From CAWJMD01 sp963845675 (GTDB lineage: Bacteria; Actinomycetota; Actinomycetes; Actinomycetales; CAWJMD01): 64,000 nucleotides of DNA. The stretch lies in contig CAWJSX010000001.1 of the NCBI GenBank assembly GCA_963845675.1, positions 124,001 to 188,000 of the forward strand. Direction: 5' to 3'. Shown here piece by piece: positions 47,114 to 56,332 of this stretch. The translations under genes were made by a program, and so were the position numbers. Each line of letters opens with the position of its first letter. Position 1 is the first letter of the stretch. The notes beneath the pieces are model-generated. The model ran no database searches. It saw only the letters and a list, made by a program, of their open reading frames with translations, and had not been told where the DNA came from.

Positions 47114-47374
47114 TCAGAGGCTGCCGGCCGCCTTGGCCATCGCCGACTTGCGGTTGGCGGCCTGGTTCTTGTGGATGACGCCCTTGCTGACGGCCTTGTC
47201 GAGGCGGCGCGACGCGGTGGACAGGGCCTTGGCGGCCGCGTCCTTGTCGCCCGCCTTGGCGGCGTCCTTGAAGGCGCGCACGGCGGTCTTGAGCTCGGAC
47301 TTCACGGCCTTGTTGCGCAGCCGGGCCCGCTCGTTGGTCTTGATCCGCTTGATCTGGGACTTGATGTTCGCCAC
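47114..47374 (-). CDS. rpsT: 30S ribosomal protein S20
   Basis: An 86-residue S20, which binds 16S rRNA early in 30S assembly. It opens ANIKSQIKRIKTNERARLRN and ends IHKNQAANRKSAMAKAAGSL, both typical. The GTG at 47374 is chosen because the conserved protein begins there; the frame stays open upstream. rpsT next to holA and lepA is a conserved order. Confidence 0.97.
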   Translation of the reverse strand: MANIKSQIKRIKTNERARLRNKAVKSELKTAVRAFKDAAKAGDKDAAAKALSTASRRLDKAVSKGVIHKNQAANRKSAMAKAAGSL

Positions 47375-47579
47375 GAAGAGTCTCTCTGTCGGTCTGCCGG
47401 TTGTCCGGCGCGGTCGGTCAGGTCGGGAGGGCTGCTGGGCGCACTGGCGGACGGTGGGGACGTCCGGGGTGGCCCCGCGATGGGACTGGCGCCCGCACGA
47501 CCACGCGGACACGCACGGGGGCAAGGCTACCAGCGGCGCCGTGCGGGGCCGAATCGCGTGGCCGGTGCGTACCGCGAGG

Positions 47580-48152
47580 TCAGCGGGACCAGCCGTGCAG
47601 GCGACAGAGCCGCTCGGCCACCTGGTCGAAGCGCTCGCGGTCCAGCCGCCCGCCCTCACGTCGGATCGCGTCCGGGTCGAGGCGCAGCACCCGGTCGAGT
47701 CGCACCTCGCTCTCCCGTCCTCGCCTGTCCCACGGCCCCGAGCCGAGGTCGAACCACCGGGTTCCCTCGTCGGCGTCGTGCCGGGCCCGGCCCGGCTGGT
47801 CGTGGTCCTTGCTGGTCAGCATCAGCGCGAGCACCCAGCGTCCGTCACGGCCGACCACCAGCGAGGGACGGTCCTTGCCGCGTGCGGCGTCCTCCTCGAA
47901 CGGCACCCACCCCCACACCACCTCGCCGGGGTCGGCACGCCCGTCCGGCACGGGCGCGTAGCTGACCGTGGCACGTCCGGTGAAGTCGCCCGGGTAGGCG
48001 GCCGCCGGCGGGGTGGACGACCGGCCGACCGACGTCGGACCGCGACCACCCCGAGGAGCCGACCGCGTGGCCGTCCGCGTCGCCGACCGGACCGCGGCCC
48101 GGAGGCCGGACACGGCGGCACGTCCGAGCACGGTGCGCCAGGCGGGAGACAT
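47580..48152 (-). CDS. PemK/MazF-like toxin-family protein without a visible antitoxin
   Basis: A 190-residue protein. The first 50 residues are basic and low in complexity. The rest fits the PemK/MazF fold: PGEVVWGWVPFEEDAARGKD, RPSLVVGRDGRWVLALMLTS and SEVRLDRVLRLDPDAIR. True MazF toxins cleave RNA and have a small antitoxin gene before them; none is present here. The same gene lies before lepA in related actinobacteria, so it may have a house-keeping role. The ATG at 48152 is divergent from lepA. Confidence 0.75.
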   Translation of the reverse strand: MSPAWRTVLGRAAVSGLRAAVRSATRTATRSAPRGGRGPTSVGRSSTPPAAAYPGDFTGRATVSYAPVPDGRADPGEVVWGWVPFEEDAARGKDRPSLVVGRDGRWVLALMLTSKDHDQPGRARHDADEGTRWFDLGSGPWDRRGRESEVRLDRVLRLDPDAIRREGGRLDRERFDQVAERLCRLHGWSR

Positions 48153-48276
48153 GTGCGGATCCTAGGCACGACCCGGCGGGTCGGGGACGAGCGGCCCGGC
48201 GTGGGACGATGAGGACTTCCTCCAGCGGCGCACGACGACCCGCGACGCACGATGACCCAGAACGAGGTGCTCCACC

Positions 48277-50136
48277 GTGTCCCCGAAGGCCCGCACCCCC
48301 TTGGTGCCCGCCGCCACCCCGCCGCAGCTGATCCGCAACTTCTGCATCATCGCGCACATCGACCACGGCAAGTCGACGCTGGCCGACCGCATGCTGCAGA
48401 TCACCGGCGTGGTGGACGACCGTGCGATGCGCGCCCAGTACCTGGACCGGATGGACATCGAGCGCGAGCGCGGCATCACCATCAAGTCCCAGGCCGTCCG
48501 CATGCCCTGGGAGCTCGACGGGCAGACGTACGCGCTGAACATGATCGACACGCCCGGACACGTCGACTTCACCTACGAGGTGTCGCGCTCGCTGGCCGCC
48601 TGCGAGGGCGCCGTGCTGCTCGTCGACGCGGCACAGGGCATCGAGGCGCAGACGCTCGCCAACCTGTACCTGGCGATGGAGAACGAGCTCGCGATCGTCC
48701 CGGTGCTCAACAAGATCGACCTGCCCGCGGCCCAGCCCGAGAAGTACGCAGAGGAGCTGGCGGGTCTGATCGGCTGCGACCCCTCCGAGGTGCTGCACAC
48801 GTCCGGCAAGACGGGCGCGGGCGTGTCCCAGCTGCTGGACCGCATCGTCGGCGAGGTGACGCCGCCGGTCGGCGACCCCGACGCACCGGCCCGGGCGATG
48901 ATCTTCGACTCCGTGTACGACACGTACCGGGGCGTCGTCACGTACGTGCGCGTCGTCGACGGTCACCTCAGCCCGCGCGAGCGCATCGTCATGATGTCGA
49001 CCCGTGCGCACCACGAGCTGCTCGAGATCGGCGTCAGCTCGCCCGAGCCCGAGCCCACCAGCGGGCTGGGCGTGGGCGAGGTCGGCTACCTGATCACCGG
49101 GGTGAAGGACGTGCGGCAGTCGCGGGTCGGCGACACGGTGACCAATGCCGCCAAGCCGGCGGCCACCGACCTCGGCGGGTACCGGGACCCGAAGCCGATG
49201 GTGTTCTCAGGGCTCTACCCGATCGACGGCTCCGAGTACCCCACGCTGCGTGACGCCCTGGACAAGCTCAAGCTGAACGACGCGGCCCTGGTGTACGAAC
49301 CGGAGACGTCCCTCGCGCTCGGCTTCGGCTTCCGGGTGGGGTTCCTCGGTCTGCTGCACCTGGAGATCGTCCGCGAGCGGCTCGAGCGGGAGTTCGACCT
49401 CGACCTGATCTCCACCGCCCCCTCGGTGGTCTACGAGGTGCGCCTCGACGACGGCACCGAGGTGGTCGTCACCAACCCGAGCGAGTACCCGACCGGCAAG
49501 ATCTCGGAGGTCAAGGAGCCCGTCGTGCGGGCGACGATCCTGGCCCCGGCCGAGTACATCGGCACGATCATGGAGCTCTGCCAGTCACGACGAGGCTCGC
49601 TGCGCGGCATGGACTACCTGTCCGAGGAGCGCGTCGAGATGCGCTACACGCTGCCGCTCGCCGAGATCGTCTTCGACTTCTTCGACATGCTCAAGTCCCG
49701 CACGCGCGGGTACGCGTCCCTCGACTACGAGCCCGACGGCGACCAGGTGGCCGACCTGGTCAAGGTCGACATCCTGCTGCAGGGCGAGCAGGTCGACGCC
49801 TTCAGCCAGATCGTGCACAAGGACAAGGCCTACTCCTACGGGACGATGATGGCCGGCAAGCTGCGCGAGCTGATCCCGCGGCAGCAGTTCGAGGTGCCGA
49901 TCCAGGCGGCCATCGGAGCGCGGGTGATCGCGCGCGAGACCATCCGCGCCATCCGCAAGGACGTGCTGGCCAAGTGCTACGGCGGTGACATCACCCGCAA
50001 GCGGAAGCTCCTCGAGAAGCAGAAGGAGGGCAAGAAGCGGATGAAGATGGTCGGACGGGTCGAGGTCCCCCAGGAGGCCTTCATCGCGGCGCTCTCCTCG
50101 GACGCCGAGGTGAAGGGCGAGAAGCCGAAGAAGTAG
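48277..50136 (+). CDS. lepA: elongation factor 4 (LepA)
   Basis: LepA is a translational GTPase that can back-translocate ribosomes. The protein has 619 residues. The G domain starts FCIIAHIDHGKSTLADRML (P loop at 26-33), with DTPGHVDF and NKIDLP. Domain II, the EF-G-like domains (LGFRVGFLGLLHLEIV region) and the LepA-specific C-terminus (AIRKDVLAKCYGGDITRKRK) follow. The GTG at 48277 fits the usual N-terminus. It is intact, in a clean stretch of sequence. Confidence 0.97.
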   Translation: MSPKARTPLVPAATPPQLIRNFCIIAHIDHGKSTLADRMLQITGVVDDRAMRAQYLDRMDIERERGITIKSQAVRMPWELDGQTYALNMIDTPGHVDFTYEVSRSLAACEGAVLLVDAAQGIEAQTLANLYLAMENELAIVPVLNKIDLPAAQPEKYAEELAGLIGCDPSEVLHTSGKTGAGVSQLLDRIVGEVTPPVGDPDAPARAMIFDSVYDTYRGVVTYVRVVDGHLSPRERIVMMSTRAHHELLEIGVSSPEPEPTSGLGVGEVGYLITGVKDVRQSRVGDTVTNAAKPAATDLGGYRDPKPMVFSGLYPIDGSEYPTLRDALDKLKLNDAALVYEPETSLALGFGFRVGFLGLLHLEIVRERLEREFDLDLISTAPSVVYEVRLDDGTEVVVTNPSEYPTGKISEVKEPVVRATILAPAEYIGTIMELCQSRRGSLRGMDYLSEERVEMRYTLPLAEIVFDFFDMLKSRTRGYASLDYEPDGDQVADLVKVDILLQGEQVDAFSQIVHKDKAYSYGTMMAGKLRELIPRQQFEVPIQAAIGARVIARETIRAIRKDVLAKCYGGDITRKRKLLEKQKEGKKRMKMVGRVEVPQEAFIAALSSDAEVKGEKPKK

Positions 50137-50237
50137 CGGACGCGGGCACCGGGGAACCGCTGCCTCGGCGGAGCCGTCCGCCATAGGCTGAGGGCTCGTC
50201 GGCCACCAGAGGCCGGCGCGGACGAGGAGGTCCCGCG

Positions 50238-52184
50238 ATGAGCACGACCCGTGACCATGACGACCGCACGAGCGCCTCGGGTGCCGACGGCGGCCTCTTG
50301 GACCGGTCGGCCCCCGCCGGCGTCTGCACGGCGGCTCCCGCGGAGGAGGCCGCCCTCGCCTCAGCGCTCACCGACGCGCCACCCTCGGTGGGAGCGATGT
50401 TCCTCGACCGCGTCGCCACGTCCGGCTCGCACGAGGCGTTCCGTCGCCGCGACGGCAAGGGCGGGTGGGAGTCGTCCACGTGGTCCCAGACCGCGGCCGC
50501 CGTCGTCGAGATCTCAGCCGGCCTGATCTCGCTCGGCGTCCAGCCGGAGGACCGTGTGGCCATCGCGTCCGGGACACGTCTCGAGTGGATCCTGGCCGAC
50601 CTGGGTGTGATGTGCGCGGGGGCCGCGACCACGACGGTGTACCCCACGTCGAGCATCGAGGACGTCCAGTACATCCTGTCCGACTCCGGCTCCCGGGTCG
50701 TCATCGCGGAGGACGCCGCCCAGCTGGCCAAGATCAGCCAGTGCTGGGAGCGGCTGCCCGACCTCACGCACGTCGTCCTGATCGAGCCCGGCAGCCTGGT
50801 CGCCGCCGGCACGGACGACCGCGTGATCACGCTCGAGGCGCTGCGCCGCCAGGGCAAGGCGAGCATGGCGTCCGACCCCGAGGTCGTCGAGCGCACGGCG
50901 CGTGCGGCCCGGCCCGAGCACCTCGCCACGCTGATGTACACGTCCGGGACGACCGGCCGCCCCAAGGGCGTCCGGCTCACCCACGCGAACTGGGTCTACG
51001 AGGGCCTGGCGATCGAAGCGGCCGACGTGCTCCGCGAGGACGACCTGCAGTACCTGTGGCTGCCCCTGTCGCACTCGTTCGGCAAGGTGCTGATGGCGGC
51101 GCAGCTGCGCATCGGCTTCGCGACGGCCGTCGACGGCGACGTCACCGTCCTCGTCGAGAACCTCGCCGTGGTGAGGCCGACGGTGATGGCGGGCGCTCCG
51201 CGCATCTTCGAGAAGGTCCACGGGCGGGTCGTCAGCAGCACGCACGCCGAGGGCGGCGCGAAGAAGGTCATCTTCGACCGGGCGATGGCGACCGGCCGCA
51301 AGGTCTCGGCCCTGCGCATGCAGGGCAAGGAGCCGGGTGGCCTGCTCGCCGTCGAGTACAAGCTGTTCGACCGGCTCGTGTACACGAAGCTCCGCGAGCG
51401 GTTCGGCGGGCGCATCAGGTACTTCATCTCGGGGTCAGCGGCCCTCAGCCGCGACATCGGTGAGTGGTTCCACGCCGCGAACATCGTGATCCTCGAGGGC
51501 TACGGGCTCACCGAGACGTCCGCGGCCGCCTTCTGCAACCGCCCGAGCAACTACCGGTTCGGCACGGTCGGCCCGCCGCTGCCCGGCACCAGCGTCCGGC
51601 TGGACGTCGACGGTGAGGTGCTGATCAAGGGTCCAGGCGTGATGCAGGGCTACCACAACCTGCCCGACGCGACCGCGGAGTGCTTCACCGAGGACGGCTG
51701 GTTCCGCACCGGCGACATCGGTGAGTTCACGCACGACGGGTTGCTGGCGATCACGGACCGCAAGAAGGACCTGATCAAGACGTCGGGTGGCAAGTACGTC
51801 GCGCCGCAGGCGATCGAGTCGATGTTCAAGGCGACCTGCCCCTACGCCAGCCAGATCATCGTGCACGGCGAGAACCGCCGGTTCGTCTCCGCCCTGATCG
51901 CGCTCGACCCGGACGCGATGACCCTGTGGGCCGAGCAGCACGAGGGGCTGGCGGGCAAGGACTACGAGCAGGTCGTGTCGTCCCCGGAGGCGCACGCCAT
52001 GGTCCAGGAGTACGTGGACGCCGTGAACGCCCGCCTGGGTCGTTGGGAGACGATCAGGAAGTTCGAGATCCTCACCCGCGACCTCACGGTCGAGGACGGT
52101 GACCTGACCCCGTCGATGAAGCTGAAGCGCAAGGTCGTCGAGTCGAAGAACGCGGCCACGCTCGACGCCTTCTACGCGGAGTGA
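50238..52184 (+). CDS. AMP-dependent long-chain fatty-acid-CoA ligase
   Basis: A 648-residue adenylate-forming enzyme that activates fatty acids as acyl-AMP and then acyl-CoA. It has the AMP-binding loop LMYTSGTTGRPKG, EGYGLTETSA, the TGDIGEFTHDG segment and the DRKKDLIKTSGGKYVAP hinge motif. The length and an insertion in the middle fit the FadD15-like long-chain group. The ATG at 50238 follows a GAGGAGG site at good distance. The next gene overlaps by 4 bases (GTGA). It is intact. Confidence 0.93.
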   Translation: MSTTRDHDDRTSASGADGGLLDRSAPAGVCTAAPAEEAALASALTDAPPSVGAMFLDRVATSGSHEAFRRRDGKGGWESSTWSQTAAAVVEISAGLISLGVQPEDRVAIASGTRLEWILADLGVMCAGAATTTVYPTSSIEDVQYILSDSGSRVVIAEDAAQLAKISQCWERLPDLTHVVLIEPGSLVAAGTDDRVITLEALRRQGKASMASDPEVVERTARAARPEHLATLMYTSGTTGRPKGVRLTHANWVYEGLAIEAADVLREDDLQYLWLPLSHSFGKVLMAAQLRIGFATAVDGDVTVLVENLAVVRPTVMAGAPRIFEKVHGRVVSSTHAEGGAKKVIFDRAMATGRKVSALRMQGKEPGGLLAVEYKLFDRLVYTKLRERFGGRIRYFISGSAALSRDIGEWFHAANIVILEGYGLTETSAAAFCNRPSNYRFGTVGPPLPGTSVRLDVDGEVLIKGPGVMQGYHNLPDATAECFTEDGWFRTGDIGEFTHDGLLAITDRKKDLIKTSGGKYVAPQAIESMFKATCPYASQIIVHGENRRFVSALIALDPDAMTLWAEQHEGLAGKDYEQVVSSPEAHAMVQEYVDAVNARLGRWETIRKFEILTRDLTVEDGDLTPSMKLKRKVVESKNAATLDAFYAE

Positions 52185-52840
52185 CCCCGGGCGCTGCCAC
52201 GGGCCGCGTGCTGGCCGTGTGCCGCGTGCATGCCTTGCGCCAGGACCCCGGCTCAGTCGGCGTGACCGCGATCGACAAGCGGCCGGTGGACGGTCCGGTC
52301 GCCGTGCGGGCGTTCGGGCTGTACGGCGACGTGCAGGCCGACCGGCAGCACCACGGCGGCCCGGACAAGGCCGTCTACGCCTACGCGGACGAGTCCGCGG
52401 CGGCGTGGGCGGTCGAGCTCGGTCGCGACCTGCCGCCCGGCGCGCTCGGGGAGAACCTGCGGACCTCCGGGTTGCCGGTGGACGGGGCCGAGCTCGGTGA
52501 GCGGTGGCAGGTGGGCGACCACCTGGTCGTCGAGGTGACGATGCCACGCACGCCCTGTGCCACCTTCGGCCGCTTCCTGGAGGAGCCCGCGTGGGTGCGC
52601 CGCTTCACGGAACGGGGTCTGTCCGGCGCCTACCTCCGCGTGGTGCGACCCGGTGACGTGCAGGCCGGTGACGAGGTCCGGGTGGTGACGCGGCCGGGGC
52701 ACGGCGTGACCGTCACCCGGTGGTTCACCCGCCGCGCCGCCGTCGACGCGCGGGTCCTGCTCTCGAGCGCCGACGCGGGAGGGTTCACGATGTCGCCGGT
52801 CCTGCGGGAGTACGCGGAGCAGGCCGCGGGACGCGGCTGA
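52181..52840 (+). CDS. MOSC domain protein (YiiM-like)
   Basis: A 219-residue protein. The MOSC domain opens DGPVAVRAFGLYGDVQADRQ, shows the HGGPDKAVYAYADESAAAW and GALGENLRTSGL segments and the conserved Cys in PRTPCATFGRF. A C-terminal helical part resembles the 3-alpha domain of YiiM. MOSC proteins handle molybdenum cofactor or detoxify N-hydroxylated compounds. Its GTG overlaps the ligase stop. Its 3' end overlaps the end of the convergent GNAT gene by 56 bases. Confidence 0.9.
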   Translation: MTPGAATGRVLAVCRVHALRQDPGSVGVTAIDKRPVDGPVAVRAFGLYGDVQADRQHHGGPDKAVYAYADESAAAWAVELGRDLPPGALGENLRTSGLPVDGAELGERWQVGDHLVVEVTMPRTPCATFGRFLEEPAWVRRFTERGLSGAYLRVVRPGDVQAGDEVRVVTRPGHGVTVTRWFTRRAAVDARVLLSSADAGGFTMSPVLREYAEQAAGRG

Positions 52841-53345
52841 CCAGGACGTGCTGGGGACCGAGGTCACCGCCCAGGTAGCTGACCCCGGTGTCGACCCAGC
52901 CCCCGCGCCGGTAGGCGGCGACGGCCCCCGGGTTGCCGTGGTTGACGGTGAGGACCACGAGGTCGACGTCGCCGTAGAGCGCTGCTGCCAGCTCGGGGAC
53001 GGCGCGCGCCGCCGCTGTGCCCAGCCCGCGGCCCTGGTGCGCGGCGTCGACGTAGAAACCGCGCAGCAGCGCGGCCCGCTCCGGCTGGTCCACCAGCTCG
53101 GGCAGGATGCCGAGCCGGTCCAGGACGCCGAACCCCACGGCGGACCCGCCGACCGCCAGGGCGAACGGGGTGCGCTGCGGGTCCGCGTCCGCGGCGGGCA
53201 GGGTGTCGCGGGCGCGTCCGGAGAAGGCTTCCTGGTCCTCCGTGGGCGCCAGGTCGAGGACGACGGACCGGAAGGGGTGACCGGCCGTGAGGACGACGAG
53301 CGAGACCGTCCCGAGCGGCTCGTCCGGACGTCCTGTCGCACGCAC
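52785..53345 (-). CDS. GNAT family N-acetyltransferase
   Basis: A 186-residue acetyltransferase. The acetyl-CoA-binding motif A reads LLRGFYVDAAHQGRGLGTAA, followed by VVLTVNHGNPGAVAAYRRGG and an end strand. The substrate is unknown. The start is taken at GTG 53345. The C-terminal 18 residues lie antisense to the end of the MOSC gene; both reading frames look real, so this is a true 3' overlap or one stop is misplaced. It is divergent from hemW. Confidence 0.85.
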   Translation of the reverse strand: MRATGRPDEPLGTVSLVVLTAGHPFRSVVLDLAPTEDQEAFSGRARDTLPAADADPQRTPFALAVGGSAVGFGVLDRLGILPELVDQPERAALLRGFYVDAAHQGRGLGTAAARAVPELAAALYGDVDLVVLTVNHGNPGAVAAYRRGGWVDTGVSYLGGDLGPQHVLVSRVPRPAPRTPAGPATS

Positions 53346-53386
53346 CCGCCGAGCCTACGGACGACGCGCTGGTCCACCATGGCCGG

Positions 53387-54655
53387 GTGACGCCGCGACT
53401 GCCCGAGGGCGACCCCGTGCCCGCCGACGGGGCACTTCCGGCACTGGCCGCCGAGGGCGCCTCCGACCGGTCCTTCGGGTTGTACGTCCACGTCCCGTTC
53501 TGCGCCGTGCGGTGCGGCTACTGCGACTTCAACACCTACACCGCGCTCGAGCTCGGACCACCGTCACTGCCGGGGGCGTCGGCGGCGGGGTATGCCGGAT
53601 CGGCGGTCGAGGAGATCCGTCTGGCCGCCTCCGTGCTCGACGCGGCGGGGCTGCCCCCGCGGCCGGTCTCCACGCTGTTCGTCGGAGGCGGCACCCCGAC
53701 CCTGCTGCCGGCGCAGGCGCTCGTGTCGGTGGTCCGGGCGGCCGCCTCGGCCTTCGGGCTCGCCGAGGGCGTGGAGATCACGACCGAGGCGAACCCTGAC
53801 TCCGTCACCCCGGAGTCGCTGGCAGAGCTGGCGGCGGGCGGCTTCACCCGCGTCTCGTTCGGCATGCAGTCGGCGGTGCCCCACGTGCTGCGCACGCTCG
53901 ACCGCACGCACGACCCGGACCGGATCGCGCCCGTCGTCGGGTGGGCCCGCGACGCGGGTCTGCAGGTGAGCCTCGACCTGATCTACGGCACCCCCGGCGA
54001 GTCGCCCGACGACTGGCAGGCGTCGCTGGACGCCGTCACGGCCCTGCAGCCTGACCACGTGTCCGCCTACGCCCTCGTCGTCGAGGAGGGCACGGCGATG
54101 GCGGCCGCCGTGCGCCGCGGCGCGCTGCCGGTGCCCGACCCCGACGACCTGGCGGCCAAGTACGAGGCGGCCGACGAGACCCTGGACGCGGCGGGCTACG
54201 ACTGGTACGAGGTCAGCAACTGGACGTCCCGCGACGACGCGCGGTGCCGCCACAACCTCGGCTACTGGGCCGGCGACGACTGGTGGGGCGTCGGCCCGGG
54301 GGCGCACAGCCACGTCGGCGGGGTGCGATGGTGGAACGTCAAGCACCCGGTCGCGTACGCGGGCCGCCTGGCCGCGGGGGAGAGCCCTGCCGCAGCACGC
54401 GAGGTGCTGGACCCGCAGGCACGGCACACCGAGGCGGTGATGCTCGGGGTGCGCCTGCGCGAGGGCCTGCCGACCAGCGCGTTGGTGCAGGCGGCACTGC
54501 CCGGCGCGACCCCTGGGCCGGACGTCGGGAGGACGGTGGACGACCTCGTGCGCGAGGGGCTGCTGGACGACGAAGCCGCCCCGCACCGGGTCGTGCTGAC
54601 CCGGCGGGGGCGGCTCCTGGCCGACCTGGTGGTGCGGCGACTGCTCGGCTGGTGA
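53387..54655 (+). CDS. hemW: radical SAM heme chaperone / coproporphyrinogen dehydrogenase-like HemW
   Basis: A 422-residue radical SAM protein. The cluster motif is CAVRCGYC (Cys39, 43 and 46) in LYVHVPFCAVRCGYCDFNTY, which is HemW-like, followed by FVGGGTPTLL, RVSFGMQSAVPHVL and DLIYGTPGES. HemW homologues bind heme and lack the extra Cys of true HemN, so a chaperone role is more likely than oxygen-independent coproporphyrinogen oxidation. The lepA to hemW to hrcA order is conserved. It is intact. Confidence 0.93.
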   Translation: MTPRLPEGDPVPADGALPALAAEGASDRSFGLYVHVPFCAVRCGYCDFNTYTALELGPPSLPGASAAGYAGSAVEEIRLAASVLDAAGLPPRPVSTLFVGGGTPTLLPAQALVSVVRAAASAFGLAEGVEITTEANPDSVTPESLAELAAGGFTRVSFGMQSAVPHVLRTLDRTHDPDRIAPVVGWARDAGLQVSLDLIYGTPGESPDDWQASLDAVTALQPDHVSAYALVVEEGTAMAAAVRRGALPVPDPDDLAAKYEAADETLDAAGYDWYEVSNWTSRDDARCRHNLGYWAGDDWWGVGPGAHSHVGGVRWWNVKHPVAYAGRLAAGESPAAAREVLDPQARHTEAVMLGVRLREGLPTSALVQAALPGATPGPDVGRTVDDLVREGLLDDEAAPHRVVLTRRGRLLADLVVRRLLGW

Positions 54656-54664
54656 GCGCTGTGC

Positions 54665-55210
54665 TCAGTTCACGAGGCGGATGTTGAACGGGTAGCGGTA
54701 CTCCTCGCCCCGGTTGGCCGCCATGCCGCCCATGATCGCGAAGATCACCGCGACGATGACCAGGCCCAGGAGCACGAGGAACCCGATCAGCACGACCGTC
54801 AGGACCCACCCGACGACGAAGCCGATCAGCAGCGTGAGCTGGAAGTTCAGGGCCTCCGCCGACTGGCGACGCACGAAGCCGCCGCGGTCCTTCGTGACCA
54901 GGTAGATCACCAGGACGGGCACCACGGCCCAGCCACCGAGGATGTTGAGCAGGCCGCTGAGGTGCGCGAACATCGCCCACTGGCGCTGCTCCGCAGGGGC
55001 CATCTCACCGGCCGGGGCCCCGTAGCCCTGCGGTGGCTGGCCACCCTGGGGCGGGTACCCACCCTGCGGCGGGTAGCCCGGCTGCTGCGGCTGCTGAGGG
55101 GCGCCGTAGCTCGGCGGCGGCTGGGTGGGGCCGCCGGCGCCCTCCTGCGGCTTGTTCAGGTTCGGCTCGCCCGACTGCTCGGGCTGACTGCCGTACTGGG
55201 GCTCGCTCAC
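54665..55210 (-). CDS. DUF4870 membrane protein with Pro/Gly-rich N-terminus
   Basis: A 181-residue protein. Residues 1-75 are disordered with repeats of PPQGGYPPQGG type. The rest has three hydrophobic segments in a DUF4870 (Tic20-like) pattern (QRQWAMFAHLSGLLNILGG, then FQLTLLIGFVVGWVLTVVLI). GTG 55210 follows a GGGAAG site; ATG 55222 is the alternative but has none. Function unknown. It is convergent with hemW, with only a few bases between the stops. Confidence 0.85.
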   Translation of the reverse strand: MSEPQYGSQPEQSGEPNLNKPQEGAGGPTQPPPSYGAPQQPQQPGYPPQGGYPPQGGQPPQGYGAPAGEMAPAEQRQWAMFAHLSGLLNILGGWAVVPVLVIYLVTKDRGGFVRRQSAEALNFQLTLLIGFVVGWVLTVVLIGFLVLLGLVIVAVIFAIMGGMAANRGEEYRYPFNIRLVN

Positions 55211-55340
55211 GGGACTTCCCATCTGTTTGACGTGATCTGCTGGTCGTTGGTCGCAGCCTACTGCGCGACCACCCCGTCACGTGGTGCGTCGGCGAGGAGG
55301 ACCGGTGCGACGTGGGTGATACGTCCGGAAGTCCCGGATC

Positions 55341-56206
55341 TCAGTCGGTGACGAAGTCGATCAGCTGCTCCACCCGTCCCAGCAGCTCGGGTTCGAGGTC
55401 GGTCCAGCCCCGCACGCTGCCCAGGATCCGTCGCCATCCCAGCGCCACGTCGGTCTGGGTCCTGGACGGCCAGCCGAGGTGGTCGAGCACTCCGCGCTTC
55501 CACTCCGTGCCGCGGTCGACGACGGGCCAGCGTTCCAGGCCCACCCGTTCCGGCTTGACCGCCTGCCAGACGTCGACGTACGGGTGCCCGACCACGAGGA
55601 CGTGGCCCCGGAACCGCTTGTCCTGCAGCGCCTCGGCGACGATCCGTGACTCCTTGGATCCGGTGACGAGGTGGTCGACGAGCACGCCGAGCCGCCGACC
55701 GGGCTCCGGCGCGAAGCCGGCGATCGCCGCCGCGAGGTCGTCGACGCCGTCGAGCGGCTCGACGACGACGCCCTCGACCCGCAGGTCGTCACCCCACACC
55801 TTCTCGACCAGCTCGGCGTCGTGGCGGCCCTCCACCCACAGGCGGGAGCCCCGGGCGACGCGTGCGCCGGCGCCGTGCACGGCCCGGGAACCGCTGGCCG
55901 TCCGGTCGGCCGGGAGAGGGCGAGCCGGTCCGGCGGGGGCGACGAGGCGCACCGGGCTGCCGTCGAGCAGGAACCCGGGCCCCAGCGGGAACGACCGCGT
56001 CCTGGCCCGCCGGTCCTCGAGGACGACCAGGTGCATCCCGCCGCTCCGCTCGACGCGCAGCACGGCGCCGCACCAGCCCGTCTCGGCGTCCTCCACGACC
56101 AGACCCGCGTCGGCGGGCACCGGGGCCGGCTCGGCGCGGCGGGGTGGTCCGGCGGCGAGGACGTCGCGCCGTAGCGGTCGGGGTGCGCGGGAGGGGCGTG
56201 CTTCAC
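55341..56206 (-). CDS. DUF3097 family protein (frameshifted copy)
   Basis: About 288 residues. The N-terminus reads MKHAPPAHPDRYGATS in one frame and continues in another with VPADAGLVVEDAETGWCGAV. Family segments follow: LWVEGRHDAELVEKVWGDDL, VEPLDGVDDLAAAI and VLVDHLVTGSKESRI, which resembles a TOPRIM-like nuclease core. One break lies near 56160. DUF3097 beside hemW and hrcA is common in actinobacteria. The biochemical role is not known. Confidence 0.88.
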
Positions 56207-56262
56207 CGCGGCAGGCTATGGCCGGGCGGACGTGCGGACGTGGAGGACGCGGCGCGACGACG

Positions 56263-56268
56263 TAGACT
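56263..56268 (+). promoter_or_regulatory. -10 box TAGACT of hrcA
   Basis: TAGACT fits TANNNT and overlaps the first two bases of the CIRCE element, so repressor binding would block the polymerase. The start would fall inside CIRCE. Confidence 0.6.
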
Positions 56269-56293
56269 GGCACTCTGAAAGCGCGAGTGCCAG
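56267..56293 (+). promoter_or_regulatory. CIRCE operator for HrcA
   Basis: CTGGCACTC-N9-GAGTGCCAG is a perfect 9-9-9 inverted repeat and matches the CIRCE consensus (TTAGCACTC-N9-GAGTGCTAA) at the core GCACTC/GAGTGC. It lies 40 bases upstream of hrcA, so the hrcA-dnaJ unit is autoregulated and heat-inducible. Confidence 0.92.
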
Positions 56294-56332
56294 GACGCGC
56301 GAGCGACGACGGACGAGGGAGCGAGGTGCCGT

